Assembly (NCBI RefSeq): GCF_000566685.1
Contig: NZ_AZQN01000001.1
Coordinates: 1-64,000, forward strand
DNA length: 64,000 bases
Source: Dyadobacter tibetensis Y620-1
GTDB lineage: Bacteria > Bacteroidota > Bacteroidia > Cytophagales > Spirosomataceae
Direction: 5' to 3'
Part shown: piece by piece, positions 1-8,102 of the stretch
Layout: the number at the start of each line of letters is the position of its first letter
How positions within the stretch are numbered: position 1 is the stretch's first letter
Notes under the pieces: generated by a model
What the model saw: only the letters and a program-made list of their open reading frames with translations
Told to the model about the DNA's origin: nothing
Databases searched by the model: none
Program-made: the position numbers and the translations under genes

Positions 1-72
1 GGGGGCGTCTTAGCTGGCCATATGATTCAACCATTTTAATAATGAATGTTTGCCAGATTTTCCATATTGTTT

Positions 73-200
73 TTAATAAGCCTTTCTCAGCTGATCTGCC
101 AGCTTGTCGGGAAGTGAACTAATTTCAATTGCCTTAGCTGCTTTTTCAATGTCATACTTTACCCGAATAAAATCCGTCTTAATATAGTCTGAATCAGCTG
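73..200 (-). pseudogene. Metallophosphoesterase 3'-end fragment
   Basis: Read on the minus strand this stretch encodes about 42 residues, from ADSDYIKTDF to SSLPDKLADQLRKAY and a TAA stop at 73-75. Its first 80 bases (200 back to 121) are identical to codons inside the metallophosphoesterase gene at 3386-4246 and are in the same reading frame. The terminal residues resemble the end of the neighbouring paralogue at 4243-5019 (ENSILPNTYAQSLRSGI), so this is very probably the original C-terminus of the 3386-4246 gene. It is now stranded about 3.4 kb away behind inserted DNA. It has no start codon and is presumably not expressed. Confidence 0.8.
121..200. repeat. Left copy of perfect 80-bp direct repeat
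   Basis: These 80 bases recur without mismatch at 3545-3624. The flanks differ immediately on both sides (120 t versus 3544 c; 201 g versus 3625 a). Both copies are minus-strand codons of the metallophosphoesterase C-terminal region. The outer flanks of the two copies together rebuild one intact gene end. Confidence 0.95.
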
Positions 201-1480
201 GGTAAAATGCATTTTTCGGCGATTGATTATCATCAATGTTTTGTTTTCTAAAGTTATTCCATTCCTAGAAGCTTCAAAGAAAAGTAATGATGGGGTTATA
301 CGGGCTGTTGTTTTCTTTCAATTAACGCCTATAGAATCTGGCAAGTCAGTCATCAGCAATGGCATGGTAGGCATGAGATTCCATTACTTTTTTAAAAAAA
401 AGTTACAATTTTAGTTACTTGTGAGTTCGATATTAGTCCTAAAAAAAGCTGGATGATGTTCGATTTTATGGCTAATGTATGTGTAGAGTCTTGTGGCTCT
501 AAAATAGTTTGTAAAAGCCTCATCTATATATAAAATAGCAATGTAGAATTATTTAATCGGTAAAATATTAAACCAATCAAGCAGAAAAAATATGAAAAAA
601 ATAAATTATGAACAATTATTTGTTGGTGAATTTACTAGAGCCAATTGTATAGCTTTCTAGAAGCTATTGAATTGGGAGTACCATATCTGATATGCTATTG
701 GCGTTTATACAGAACAAATGAGAAGGGAATTCGGAGTAGGGGGGGAACAAGAAATTTACGGTTATTCGGTTCCGGATTTTAAGAATAAGTTATAAATAGG
801 TTATTCGGATTCAAGATCTAAATTTTATCTATCGAATATCAAAAGAAATTTGAGAGGTGATGATGAATTATTTTAGTATTCATTTTGGAAAAAGTGGTTT
901 TATATATAGATTTATGTTTAATTATTTAGATCAAATCTTGACTAAATTGGATTTTTTTGTTGGCTCCCCTGGCCTATATACGACTATAATATAATAGCAA
1001 GTGATAATTAATACATGGTTTCGCCTATAGTAGAATAGGACTCACATTAATTATAACCAAGAAAACATCAATCTCATATTTATTAAATATATCTGAACTT
1101 CCAATCAGTATTTAAGTTAAGCCCATTTTTACCATTGTATTATGGTTAGGGCCAGATTTAGAGCAAGCGTTAAATGACTTGAATTCAATTTAACCGGTAA
1201 TTATTGCATACTATTGATGAAATGATATGATCAGAAACTTACAGTAGTTAGAAATTGGTAAGCAGAAATCATTCATATTTCCTGCTGGTTGCTTGTGGTA
1301 AAATTGCAGCTGGTGCGATAAATATAAATTTTTCAATTAGCTCGTCTATCTGGGAGCAATCCATACAAGTTAAAACACCCATATTTTGGGATTCGGAGCA
1401 GCAAACCTCCGAATATCAATGAATTATTCAATTCACTCAAGAAGTATTTTAATCTATTTTCTTACCTAAATACACTTATA
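201..1480. other. Low-GC stretch without an intact gene
   Basis: This 1.3-kb stretch is visibly richer in A+T than the operons to its right and has frequent stops in all frames. Apart from the decayed small ORF at 592-795 I see no supported coding region. The 63-codon open frame at 223-414 has no recognisable features and is probably chance. No clear promoter or terminator was identified ahead of the gene at 1481. Confidence 0.5.
592..795 (+). pseudogene. Decayed small ORF with two in-frame stops
   Basis: Starting at ATG 592, a single reading frame runs MKKINYEQLFVGEFTRANCIAF, stop (658-660), KLLNWEYHI, stop (688-690), then YAIGVYTEQM to PDFKNKL and a final TAA at 793-795. The continuous protein-like character in one frame across two nonsense codons suggests a recently inactivated gene of about 67 codons. 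I do not recognise the family. Confidence 0.35.
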
Positions 1481-3079
1481 ATGAAAAATCACATACTATC
1501 AATTGGATTAACATTGGTTTCCGTATCGACTGTTTTAGCTCAATCAAAAATTAAGGATGGTACCGTTTCGGGGACATCTTCCTTACCCAACGCGAATGCT
1601 ATTTTAGACTTGGAAAGTGCTAATAAAGGACTGTTACTCCCAAGAGTAGCGCTGAGCAGTACGACATTGGCAGCTCCATTAAGCGCTCACGTTGCGGGTA
1701 TGGCCGTATATAATACTGCAACAACTGGGGATGTAGTACCTGGATACTACTATAATGATGGAAGCAAATGGGTGGCAGGTGTAAGTGCCGCGAGCTCCAC
1801 AGAGCCTTGGTTTAACCAGGCAACGGATGCGGAAGCAAACGCCAATACCCAGAGTATATACCAGATGGGTAATGTAGCAGTGAATAAAACGGACAATCTT
1901 GTTGGTACATCGTTGGATGTGGAAGGAGCAGTTCATGCTGGTACCGGCCATTCGGGCACTGTAGGTTTGAATTCCGCAACTTTTGGTCAAAATAATGTGA
2001 ATGCAGGGCCTTATTCATTAGTAGCAGGGGGGAATAACGTGCTTTGGGGGACAGGTTCTGCCGTGTTTGGAAGGGATAATAATATTGGTGCTGCCTCCAA
2101 TGAGGGTAACTGGAGTCTAGTAGCCGGTCTACGAAATCAGCTAGACGCAGGTCCAGCATTTGTTTTCGGGACAGATAATTCTATTGTATCTCACCCCAGT
2201 GGAAATACTAGCAATTATATTCTAGGAAATAACAATAACGTTAACGGTCGTTATAATGCAGCCATTGGACGGGATTTAGTGCTAAATACGGGTGATCAGG
2301 TCGTATTAGGTAGGATGAACGCAATAAGAACTTCGGGGAATGCCGACCCAAATTCTATCCCTGCGGCAACGGATCCAGTATTACAAGTAGCTGTAGGTAA
2401 TACGCAAAAAAATGCTATGACAATCCTTCAAAACAGCTTCACAGGTATCGGAATAACTGGTACGGAAGCTGCAGCCAAACCAACTCAAATGTTGGACGTC
2501 GGCACGGGCAACGTACGCGTAAGAGATATTAATACAGTGGCCGGAGGCGTCTCCGATAAAATGGTTGTGGCTGATGCCAACGGAGTTTTAAAAACGATGC
2601 CCAAGCAAAATACTTTATTAGTTGGTGGAGATTTGTCTGATGCCCTCTCAGTCGTCACCATTACTAATACACCCGCAGCCGCCACTTATAATACTTCATT
2701 ACTAAATAGTTATAGCATAGTGATCACACAGAAATCCCTGGTTACCTTTTCCTATGATGTGAGTTTTACCGTCAATGATGCGGCTGATAATAAAGCTCGG
2801 TTTATCGAAACTTATTTTGATATCGCCAGTAAACCTGCAGGGAGCAACTTAGCCCTCAATAGTGCATTTGCGCATGTACGAGTTCCATATTCTACTGCTA
2901 CTGGAGGAATTCCGGGTTTTTATCATAATTCAAGCTCCAGTAGGTTGGTATTAGAGCCGGGAACCTATACCGTGAATATAACGGGTGGTTTTTATACACC
3001 AGCATCTGGTGGTGGGACCGTCATCTTTGGAGGAGCCGCAAACGATCATGTAACCATAGTCGCCGATCCTAATTTTTAA
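1481..3079 (+). CDS. Secreted adhesin/fibre-like protein with beta-roll repeats
   Basis: This 532-residue protein begins with a signal peptide (about residues 1-21, ending VLAQS). The next part, about residues 35-100 (NANAILDLES, GLLLPRV, YYYNDGSKW), is typical of a large group of Bacteroidota secreted or tail-fibre-like surface proteins. About residues 160-290 contain short repeats such as SLVAGGNN, AVFGRDN, SLVAGLRN and YILGNNN, resembling the left-handed beta-roll of YadA-type adhesin heads. The last 150 residues look like a beta-sandwich. It probably acts at the cell surface, but no ligand can be named. It is the only intact gene inside the 80-bp-repeat-bounded segment, so it is likely a recent acquisition unrelated to the arsenic and galactan genes beside it. 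Confidence 0.75.
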   Translation: MKNHILSIGLTLVSVSTVLAQSKIKDGTVSGTSSLPNANAILDLESANKGLLLPRVALSSTTLAAPLSAHVAGMAVYNTATTGDVVPGYYYNDGSKWVAGVSAASSTEPWFNQATDAEANANTQSIYQMGNVAVNKTDNLVGTSLDVEGAVHAGTGHSGTVGLNSATFGQNNVNAGPYSLVAGGNNVLWGTGSAVFGRDNNIGAASNEGNWSLVAGLRNQLDAGPAFVFGTDNSIVSHPSGNTSNYILGNNNNVNGRYNAAIGRDLVLNTGDQVVLGRMNAIRTSGNADPNSIPAATDPVLQVAVGNTQKNAMTILQNSFTGIGITGTEAAAKPTQMLDVGTGNVRVRDINTVAGGVSDKMVVADANGVLKTMPKQNTLLVGGDLSDALSVVTITNTPAAATYNTSLLNSYSIVITQKSLVTFSYDVSFTVNDAADNKARFIETYFDIASKPAGSNLALNSAFAHVRVPYSTATGGIPGFYHNSSSSRLVLEPGTYTVNITGGFYTPASGGGTVIFGGAANDHVTIVADPNF

Positions 3080-3401
3080 TGAATTATCCACATTGGGTAT
3101 CCGAATTTTGAGAGGAAAAATCTTAGCTGGTCAGAAAAGGCTTTTCAAGCGCATATTACGTTTTCAGTCTTTCCTGATAGCTCTGTTTGTGATTTAACAC
3201 CCAGGTAATAAATAACTCTTATTCATTGAAGCGGTCGCTTTTAATCGAAATTAAAAGGTTTTATGCAGACACTTCGATTGTATTATAATGAGAGTCCCTT
3301 GGAGAGTCGCTTGGAGTATATTGGGGTTGTTTGGGTTGATGAACTCATTCCTGCTGGATTTTCCTCAATTCGATATAAAGCTTAATTAAAATAGAAGCAC
3401 T
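3080..3401. other. Intergenic region, no gene seen
   Basis: This 322-bp gap lies between the adhesin-like gene and the truncated secreted-protein gene. I see no plausible ORF, RNA gene or clear terminator. Its right end (3386-3401) is read on the minus strand as the artificial tail of the metallophosphoesterase at 3386-4246. Confidence 0.5.
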
Positions 3402-4246
3402 ATGAAAAATTTTCCGAGTATATTAATAATGATACTGGTGCTTGCCTTAATTGGTGGGTATGCCAAAGCGCAGGCGCCTGGCTCTGAGACGACATACGGA
3501 GGTCCGCTGAGCACGGTCAGTATTGCTCCCGGGGGCACCCATGCAATTTCAATTGCCTTAGCTGCTTTTTCAATGTCATACTTTACCCGAATAAAATCCG
3601 TCTTAATATAGTCTGAATCAGCTGAACCCTCCTGTAAACCGAGGTTCAAAATCGTGTAACAAGCCCTTGGGTCACCGTCTTTTGGCTTTCCTATTGAGCC
3701 GGCATTTATTATGTGGCGAGGCGTTTTTTCGGCATTTGTCTGAGAAAACAGAACACGATGATAGGGTATATGTGAATGTCCGCAGCACAGAATATCAACT
3801 CCATTCGTTTGGAGCATTTCTTCCAGATATTCCTCTGGGAGCTCTTCAATCAGATATTCGTTAACACTGCGTAGACTGCCATGAACCATTGCAAGCTTAA
3901 GTGTAATGTCCTTTAGTTTGAATTCCAGAATAATATGTCGGGGTAAAGTCTGTAAATAATTCCTTTCTGAGTCTCCTATCAACTTATAGGCATATTCATT
4001 GCTTACCTCTGTACTGCATGCTGCATTGGGCGCGGTGGGAAGCTGAACTTTCAGGTCATGATTGCCTGCAATCGTGGCGATTCGATGTTCACGTATCAGG
4101 GCAATCACCTGGTTAGGCCAAACATTATATCCTACCAGGTCACCTAAACAGTAAATGGCATCCGGTTTCTGGCTTTTCAGATCTTCCAACACAGCTTCAA
4201 GAGCAGGTAGATTGGCGTGAATATCAGACAATATCGCAATTCTCAT
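3386..4246 (-). CDS. Metallophosphoesterase with replaced C-terminus
   Basis: The 286-residue product is a calcineurin-like phosphoesterase of the YfcE/MJ0936 type. It has the metal-binding blocks SDIHAN (N-terminus), GDLVGYN, GNHD and GHSHIPYH. It is expected to hydrolyse a phosphodiester or phosphomonoester in the cytoplasm; the substrate is unknown. From about residue 233 the sequence is no longer family-like: it reads WVPPGAILTV to FIVLLF, which is the antisense of a signal-peptide gene on the plus strand (3402-3544). The native ending lies at 73-200. The start overlaps the stop of the upstream paralogue by four bases (ATGA), so it is the last gene of the arsC-acr3-phosphoesterase operon. 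The catalytic core is intact, but folding of the modified protein is uncertain. Confidence 0.8.
   Translation of the reverse strand: MRIAILSDIHANLPALEAVLEDLKSQKPDAIYCLGDLVGYNVWPNQVIALIREHRIATIAGNHDLKVQLPTAPNAACSTEVSNEYAYKLIGDSERNYLQTLPRHIILEFKLKDITLKLAMVHGSLRSVNEYLIEELPEEYLEEMLQTNGVDILCCGHSHIPYHRVLFSQTNAEKTPRHIINAGSIGKPKDGDPRACYTILNLGLQEGSADSDYIKTDFIRVKYDIEKAAKAIEIAWVPPGAILTVLSGPPYVVSEPGACALAYPPIKASTSIIINILGKFFIVLLF
3402..3544 (+). pseudogene. Truncated secreted-protein gene (5' end only)
   Basis: ATG 3402 opens a typical signal peptide (MKNFPSILIMILVLALIGG, cleavage near AKAQ) followed by APGSETTYGGPLSTVSIAPG. At 3545 the reading frame runs into the 80-bp metallophosphoesterase repeat in antisense and stops at 3611. 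The gene is therefore cut off after about 48 codons exactly at the insertion junction. It resembles in style the secreted protein at 1481-3079 and was probably its neighbour in the donor DNA. Confidence 0.65.
3545..3624. repeat. Right copy of perfect 80-bp direct repeat
   Basis: It is identical to 121-200 and in the same orientation. This copy stays attached to the 5' part of the metallophosphoesterase gene and marks the exact border between native gene sequence and foreign sequence. Confidence 0.95.
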
Positions 4247-5019
4247 ATTCCACTACGTAAAGATTGCGCATAGGTATTTGGTAGAATACTATTTTCCACT
4301 GCCATGGCAGCCTTTTCAATATCATATTCGAATCGTATGACTTCCACGGAAACAGATTCTCGGTCTGAGGTTGAAGTTGTTTGGTTAATATTCAGGATAA
4401 CATAAGAACCTCTGGGGTCACCATCTTTGGGTTTGCCCACGGATCCAATATTAATGGCGTGACGATAACGATCATTGCCAAAAGAGTCAGTTGTATGTAG
4501 TATCCTATGATAGGGTTTATGTGTATGGCCAAAAAGCATAACGTCGGAATCGGCTTGCTCCATTATCCTGAGTAAACTTTTCTGGTCCCGGTCTTCAAAT
4601 AGGTATTCATTGATACGTCGGGGACTGCCGTGGACCAAAAGAACCTTTAGCATTTGCTCGTTTAACTGGAATTCCAATTGGATGTGAGCCGGTAAGGTGC
4701 GTAGGTATAGCCTCGATTCTTCCTCAATAAGCTCATTCGTCAGGGCTATAGAAATGGCGCCGTTGGCCTTTTCATCTTCTGTTTTGTAGGCGCAGCCGCA
4801 GTCATTACTGTTGCGACCTATACCAAAATCGTAGTTTCCTGCAATGGTGGGGATGCGTCTTTTTCGAATTTCTGCTATAACTTCATTGGGCCAAATATTA
4901 TAGCCAACCAAATCGCCTAAGCAATAAATTGAATCCGTATTGCGCTGATCAACATCCCGGAAAAATGCTTCTAGGGCAGGTAAATTTGCATGTATATCTG
5001 AAAAAAGGGCGATTCTCAT
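4243..5019 (-). CDS. Metallophosphoesterase, arsenic operon
   Basis: This 258-residue calcineurin-like phosphoesterase is a paralogue of the next gene (shared blocks SDIHANLPALEA, YCLGDLVGYN, GHTHKPYH). I chose the ATG at 5019 because MRIALFSDIHAN matches the paralogue's start; a longer reading frame to 5061 would overlap acr3. The gap to the acr3 stop is 5 bases, and the stop overlaps the next start (ATGA). The third motif reads GNYD instead of the common GNHD, so the usual histidine is a tyrosine; whether activity changes is unknown. Tandem phosphoesterases behind arsC-acr3 suggest a link to phosphate or arsenate chemistry, but that is inference. Confidence 0.82.
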   Translation of the reverse strand: MRIALFSDIHANLPALEAFFRDVDQRNTDSIYCLGDLVGYNIWPNEVIAEIRKRRIPTIAGNYDFGIGRNSNDCGCAYKTEDEKANGAISIALTNELIEEESRLYLRTLPAHIQLEFQLNEQMLKVLLVHGSPRRINEYLFEDRDQKSLLRIMEQADSDVMLFGHTHKPYHRILHTTDSFGNDRYRHAINIGSVGKPKDGDPRGSYVILNINQTTSTSDRESVSVEVIRFEYDIEKAAMAVENSILPNTYAQSLRSGI

Positions 5020-5024
5020 ATATT

Positions 5025-6095
5025 TTAAGCTTTGGTTTTGTAATATTTTTTTCGCAGCCAAAAAGCGACATTTACTAGGGCAATGAGCGCTGGTACTTCT
5101 ACTAATGGGCCGATAACCCCCACAAAGGCCTGGCCAGAGTTTATCCCGAATACCCCTATGGCAACGGCAATGGCAAGCTCAAAATTATTCCCAGCCGCGG
5201 TAAAGGCAATGGAGGCATTCTGCGCATAGGTAGCTCCTAGTGATCTGGCCATTAAGAAGCTAATCAAAAACATGACTGCAAAGTAGATAATTAATGGAAT
5301 AGCAATAAGAAGAACGTCTCCAGGTAGCTGCACGATAAGTTCACCTTTCAAACTAAACATTAGGATGATTGTCGCTAATAAGGCTATCAGGGTGATAGGT
5401 GAGATGAAAGGGATAAATTTTTTCTCATACCATTCTTCTCCTTTGAGGGCCGTCAGCCCTACTCGGCTGATGATGCCTGCTGCAAAGGGGACTCCCAGAT
5501 AAATACCTACACTTTTTGCTATTTCGGCGATGGTAATGTTTATATTTAAACCTTTCAATCCAATAAGTGGAGGAAGCACAGTAATAAAGAAATAGGCATA
5601 AACACTATAAAGTAACACTTGAAAAACACTATTCAGGGCTACTAAACCTGCCGCATATTCTCGGCTACCTTCTGCCAGTTCGTTCCACACTAAAACCATA
5701 GCAATACAACGGGCTAATCCGATTAATATCAGTCCAATCATATATTCCGGATGATTGGGAAGGAAAATAATGGCCAGAATAAACATAAGGGCCGGGCCAA
5801 CGATCCAATTGAGGACCAATGAAGCCGTCATCACCTTAGTATTACGGAATACTTCTCCCATTTGGTTGTATTTTACCTTGGCCAGTGGGGGATACATCAT
5901 CAGAATCAGACCAATAGCCAAGGGAATGTTGGTGCTACCATTAGAAAAACTACTGATATATTTTGGTAATGAAGGTAGAAAATTTCCCATGCTCACACCT
6001 AGGGCCATGGCCAGAAAAATCCATAAGGTGAGATATCGATCCAGGAATCCAAGCTTCTTACGATTCGCTGCGGGAGCGCAATTATTTGCAGACAT
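5025..6095 (-). CDS. acr3: ACR3-family arsenite efflux permease
   Basis: This 356-residue, roughly ten-helix inner-membrane protein belongs to the ACR3 group of the bile/arsenite/riboflavin transporter superfamily. It exports arsenite produced by ArsC. The family-typical segments [24 protein letters not shown] and [20 protein letters not shown] are present; the last contains the conserved membrane cysteine (Cys130) needed for transport in studied ACR3 proteins. It lies 5 bases after arsC and 5 bases before the phosphoesterase start, so it is clearly co-transcribed. Length is normal for the family. Confidence 0.95.
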   Translation of the reverse strand: MSANNCAPAANRKKLGFLDRYLTLWIFLAMALGVSMGNFLPSLPKYISSFSNGSTNIPLAIGLILMMYPPLAKVKYNQMGEVFRNTKVMTASLVLNWIVGPALMFILAIIFLPNHPEYMIGLILIGLARCIAMVLVWNELAEGSREYAAGLVALNSVFQVLLYSVYAYFFITVLPPLIGLKGLNINITIAEIAKSVGIYLGVPFAAGIISRVGLTALKGEEWYEKKFIPFISPITLIALLATIILMFSLKGELIVQLPGDVLLIAIPLIIYFAVMFLISFLMARSLGATYAQNASIAFTAAGNNFELAIAVAIGVFGINSGQAFVGVIGPLVEVPALIALVNVAFWLRKKYYKTKA

Positions 6096-6100
6096 AATTC

Positions 6101-6517
6101 TTAATTAAGGTTTTCTTGAACAAAACGCTGAGCATACATTTTAATCATTTCCCGCACCGCTCGAAACTGCGCTGATATTTCTTCCTCACTGCCAGTAGCT
6201 TTTGCCGGATCGGGAAAATTATGATGAAATTTTTGAGAATTGGTCGGAAAGTAGGGACATCGCTCATTAGCATGATCACATACGGTAATGACAAAATCAA
6301 AGTCTATATCCTGGTACTCTTCAATATGATTAGAGGTATGAGTGGAAATGTCAATTCCGTCTTGAGCCATAATGGCTATCGCTTTTGGATTCACGCCGTG
6401 CGTCTCGATTCCTGCACTATAAATGCTTGCTTTCTGACCAGCAAATTTTCTGAGGTAACCTTCTGCGATCTGACTCCGGCAACTGTTGCCCGTACAGAGT
6501 ACTAATACTTTTTTCAT
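6101..6517 (-). CDS. arsC: Thioredoxin-coupled arsenate reductase ArsC
   Basis: This 138-residue protein has the low-molecular-weight phosphatase fold and reduces arsenate to arsenite in the cytoplasm. The P-loop CTGNSCRS at the N-terminus supplies nucleophile Cys8. VCDHANERC supplies the redox pair Cys80 and Cys87, the Staphylococcus pI258-type cysteine relay regenerated by thioredoxin. It is the first gene of the minus-strand operon arsC-acr3-phosphoesterase-phosphoesterase. No arsR repressor gene is visible in the window, so regulation is unclear. Confidence 0.95.
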   Translation of the reverse strand: MKKVLVLCTGNSCRSQIAEGYLRKFAGQKASIYSAGIETHGVNPKAIAIMAQDGIDISTHTSNHIEEYQDIDFDFVITVCDHANERCPYFPTNSQKFHHNFPDPAKATGSEEEISAQFRAVREMIKMYAQRFVQENLN

Positions 6518-6589
6518 TGCTTTTTATATACTAAAATGTTCATTTTACTTAATTAACCAACACCAATCCGATGTTACTGTGCACTATGC

Positions 6590-6802
6590 TTAATTCATAT
6601 GTCTATTGAACTTCTCATTCAGGTCTGTCACTCCCTGAAAATTCTCTTTAATGAATCTGCCGATCCGCAGATTCTATTCATCGATAGATTTAGATACAAA
6701 GGCATATTGAAACGCTTGCTCACCAGAGTGAATATTTTTATTCTTTGGAATGCTGGGTACAGTCTCTTTAATCAGTAAGAAAGTAGCTGCAAAGCCTGGA
6801 CT
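6590..6802 (-). pseudogene. Possible decayed coding remnant
   Basis: On the minus strand one frame reads PGFAATFLLIKETVPSIPKN and on to AFVSKSIDE, a TAG stop (6674-6676), then NLRIGRFIKENFQGVTDLNE to HMN and a TAA at 6590-6592. The protein-like sequence on both sides of one internal stop suggests the 3' part of a dead gene upstream of arsC. I do not recognise the family; its hydrophobic start might come from a membrane protein. The rest of the 518-bp gap (6518-7035) shows no other gene. Confidence 0.3.
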
Positions 6803-6965
6803 CTATTATTTCATGAGGTGTAATGTCGTTAAACCTTATCGGATATATTTGGTTTCAGATGAGTCGGTATTCCGGTCTTACCATTTTCTATAGTTCAGTG
6901 GCCTGTTTCTTTCTGGGAACAAAGTTATGACATGTTTTATATATTGCAATAATACGATGGGTTTT

Positions 6966-6993
6966 TTGCTTTTAATATTTCATCGTATCTTTA
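6966..6993 (+). promoter_or_regulatory. Bacteroidota-type promoter of the exported ArsC-like gene
   Basis: A TTG at 6966-6968 is separated by 17 bases from TATCTTTA (6986-6993), one mismatch from the TAnnTTTG minus-7 consensus used by the main sigma factor of this phylum. It lies 42 bases upstream of the ATG at 7036. Confidence 0.55.
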
Positions 6994-7035
6994 CGATCTA
7001 TTAAAAGTCTATTATTTTTTCAAAACAGTGACCTT

Positions 7036-7743
7036 ATGAAGCTTATTTCACTCATCCTATTATTTTTAGTCCCCACCTCCATAATACTAGCTGAGGACCC
7101 CATTAAGCAGGTGATATTCAATCCAGGTTTATTAAATTATATTCATCAGATAACTTCTGATTTTTCAACCATTTCAGAGGAAAGGAAAAATGAGTTAGAT
7201 AAAATAGCCCTTTATATGCAAAATAAAGTTAGTGCTAAGGAGCCCATTAGTCTCACATATATTTGTACCCACAACTCCCGGCGCAGCCATTTTGGTCAGA
7301 TCTGGGCCGCAACAGCCGCTGCCTATTATTTAATTCCAGAGGTTAAAACCTTTTCGGGGGGGACCGAAGCTACGGCCTTCAATGAAAGGGCGGTTGCTGC
7401 ATGCACCCGCGCCGGATTTATAATAAAGAAGACTTCAGAAGAGAAGAATCCACTATATGAGGTGCGATTCGCAAGGGATGTGGAGCCCATCAGAGCCTTT
7501 TCCAAAAAGTATAATGATGCAAGTAATCCACAAAAAGATTTTTGTGCAATCATGACCTGTTCTCAGGCCGATATGGCCTGCCCAGTGGTAAAAGGTGCTT
7601 CTGCACGTGTGGCGGTTCCATATGATGATCCCAAAGAATTTGACGGCAAATCTCAGGAAGCTGCCAAATACGATGAGCGCTGTAAGCAAATTGCAATCGA
7701 GACGTTTTATGTCTTTTCTCAGGTAAAGACGGGGACTCCATAA
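7036..7743 (+). CDS. Exported ArsC-like / low-MW phosphatase-fold protein
   Basis: The 235-residue product starts with a signal peptide (about residues 1-19, SIILAEDP) and should act in the periplasm or outer-membrane space. The P-loop CTHNSRRS (Cys77, CX5R) is that of low-molecular-weight phosphatases and ArsC. Further along, MTCSQADMAC places Cys175 and Cys182 seven residues apart, the same spacing as the redox cysteines of the cytoplasmic ArsC (Cys80/Cys87). It may therefore be an arsenate- or phosphate-related reductase or phosphatase outside the cytoplasm, coupled to a periplasmic thioredoxin-like partner. Such proteins are often annotated as protein-tyrosine-phosphatase. It is divergent from the ars operon. 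Confidence 0.75.
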   Translation: MKLISLILLFLVPTSIILAEDPIKQVIFNPGLLNYIHQITSDFSTISEERKNELDKIALYMQNKVSAKEPISLTYICTHNSRRSHFGQIWAATAAAYYLIPEVKTFSGGTEATAFNERAVAACTRAGFIIKKTSEEKNPLYEVRFARDVEPIRAFSKKYNDASNPQKDFCAIMTCSQADMACPVVKGASARVAVPYDDPKEFDGKSQEAAKYDERCKQIAIETFYVFSQVKTGTP

Positions 7744-8102
7744 AGTATATTTCTTTCCTTATATGTGATCTATGCATTCTGTTTAATCGCACCCCCTTTC
7801 TTTCAAGGTAGGGGGTCAGATATGTATTGTTACGCTTATTGTCTCCTATCCGTAATAGCTGCCATAGTAATTGAGGCCTGGACAAGTCATTGGGTCATTT
7901 AGGTCTACAGAGGGTCTTTGCCAAAATGGTATTGGTCTTTGCTAATGTAGTTTTAAGGTCAGCCCCCGGTCTTGCATAAATTTGTATGATTACTTCTTTC
8001 GATAGTACCATTCCGATCGATTTGATCGGAATGGTTTACTATGGAAAGGGTTTCCATTGTAAGAACATTGGTACAATCTTCACTTTTATTTATCCTGCTA
8101 AT
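7744..8102. other. Intergenic region and GH86 leader
   Basis: A weak inverted repeat (ACCCCCT and AGGGGGT, about 7790-7817) follows the ArsC-like gene and could help end its transcript. A minus-7-like box TAAATTTG lies at 7977-7984. The reading frame of the GH86 gene stays open back to ATG 7986, but those 39 residues are not signal-peptide-like and include the hairpin at 8007-8035, so I treat this as leader. Confidence 0.5.
8007..8035 (+). promoter_or_regulatory. Perfect 12-bp inverted repeat in GH86 leader
   Basis: ACCATTCCGATC (8007-8018), a 5-base loop and GATCGGAATGGT (8024-8035) form a perfect hairpin or operator. It lies downstream of the likely minus-7 box (7977-7984) and 67 bases before the chosen ATG. 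There is no T-run, so it is not a simple terminator. A repressor operator or a leader RNA stem are the likely options. Confidence 0.6.

Larger units (their letters stand above)
121..3624. other. Insertion-like segment bounded by 80-bp direct repeats
   Basis: Removing one repeat copy plus the 3,344 bases between the copies (201-3544) would restore a continuous metallophosphoesterase gene ending at 73. The segment holds one intact secreted-protein gene (1481-3079), a truncated secreted-protein gene cut exactly at the right repeat (3402-3544), and a small decayed ORF. No recombinase, transposase or terminal inverted repeat is visible. Eighty bases is far longer than normal insertion-sequence target duplications, so Campbell-type integration of a circle, a template-switch duplication or a misassembly are all possible. 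Confidence 0.65.

Noticed and set aside
223-414. 63-codon open frame in the low-GC insertion
   Set aside because: It has no recognisable domain, no signal, no promoter and lies in decayed DNA; probably chance.
121-3624. CRISPR array or IS element as explanation of the 80-bp repeats
   Set aside because: There are only two copies, no spacer pattern, no transposase and no terminal inverted repeats.
5755-6108. 117-codon plus-strand frame opposite acr3
   Set aside because: It is antisense to a well-supported transporter gene and has no protein family features.
7986-8102. Upstream extension of the GH86 reading frame
   Set aside because: The extra 39 residues precede a good signal peptide and would be encoded by a perfect inverted repeat, so ATG 8103 is the better start.
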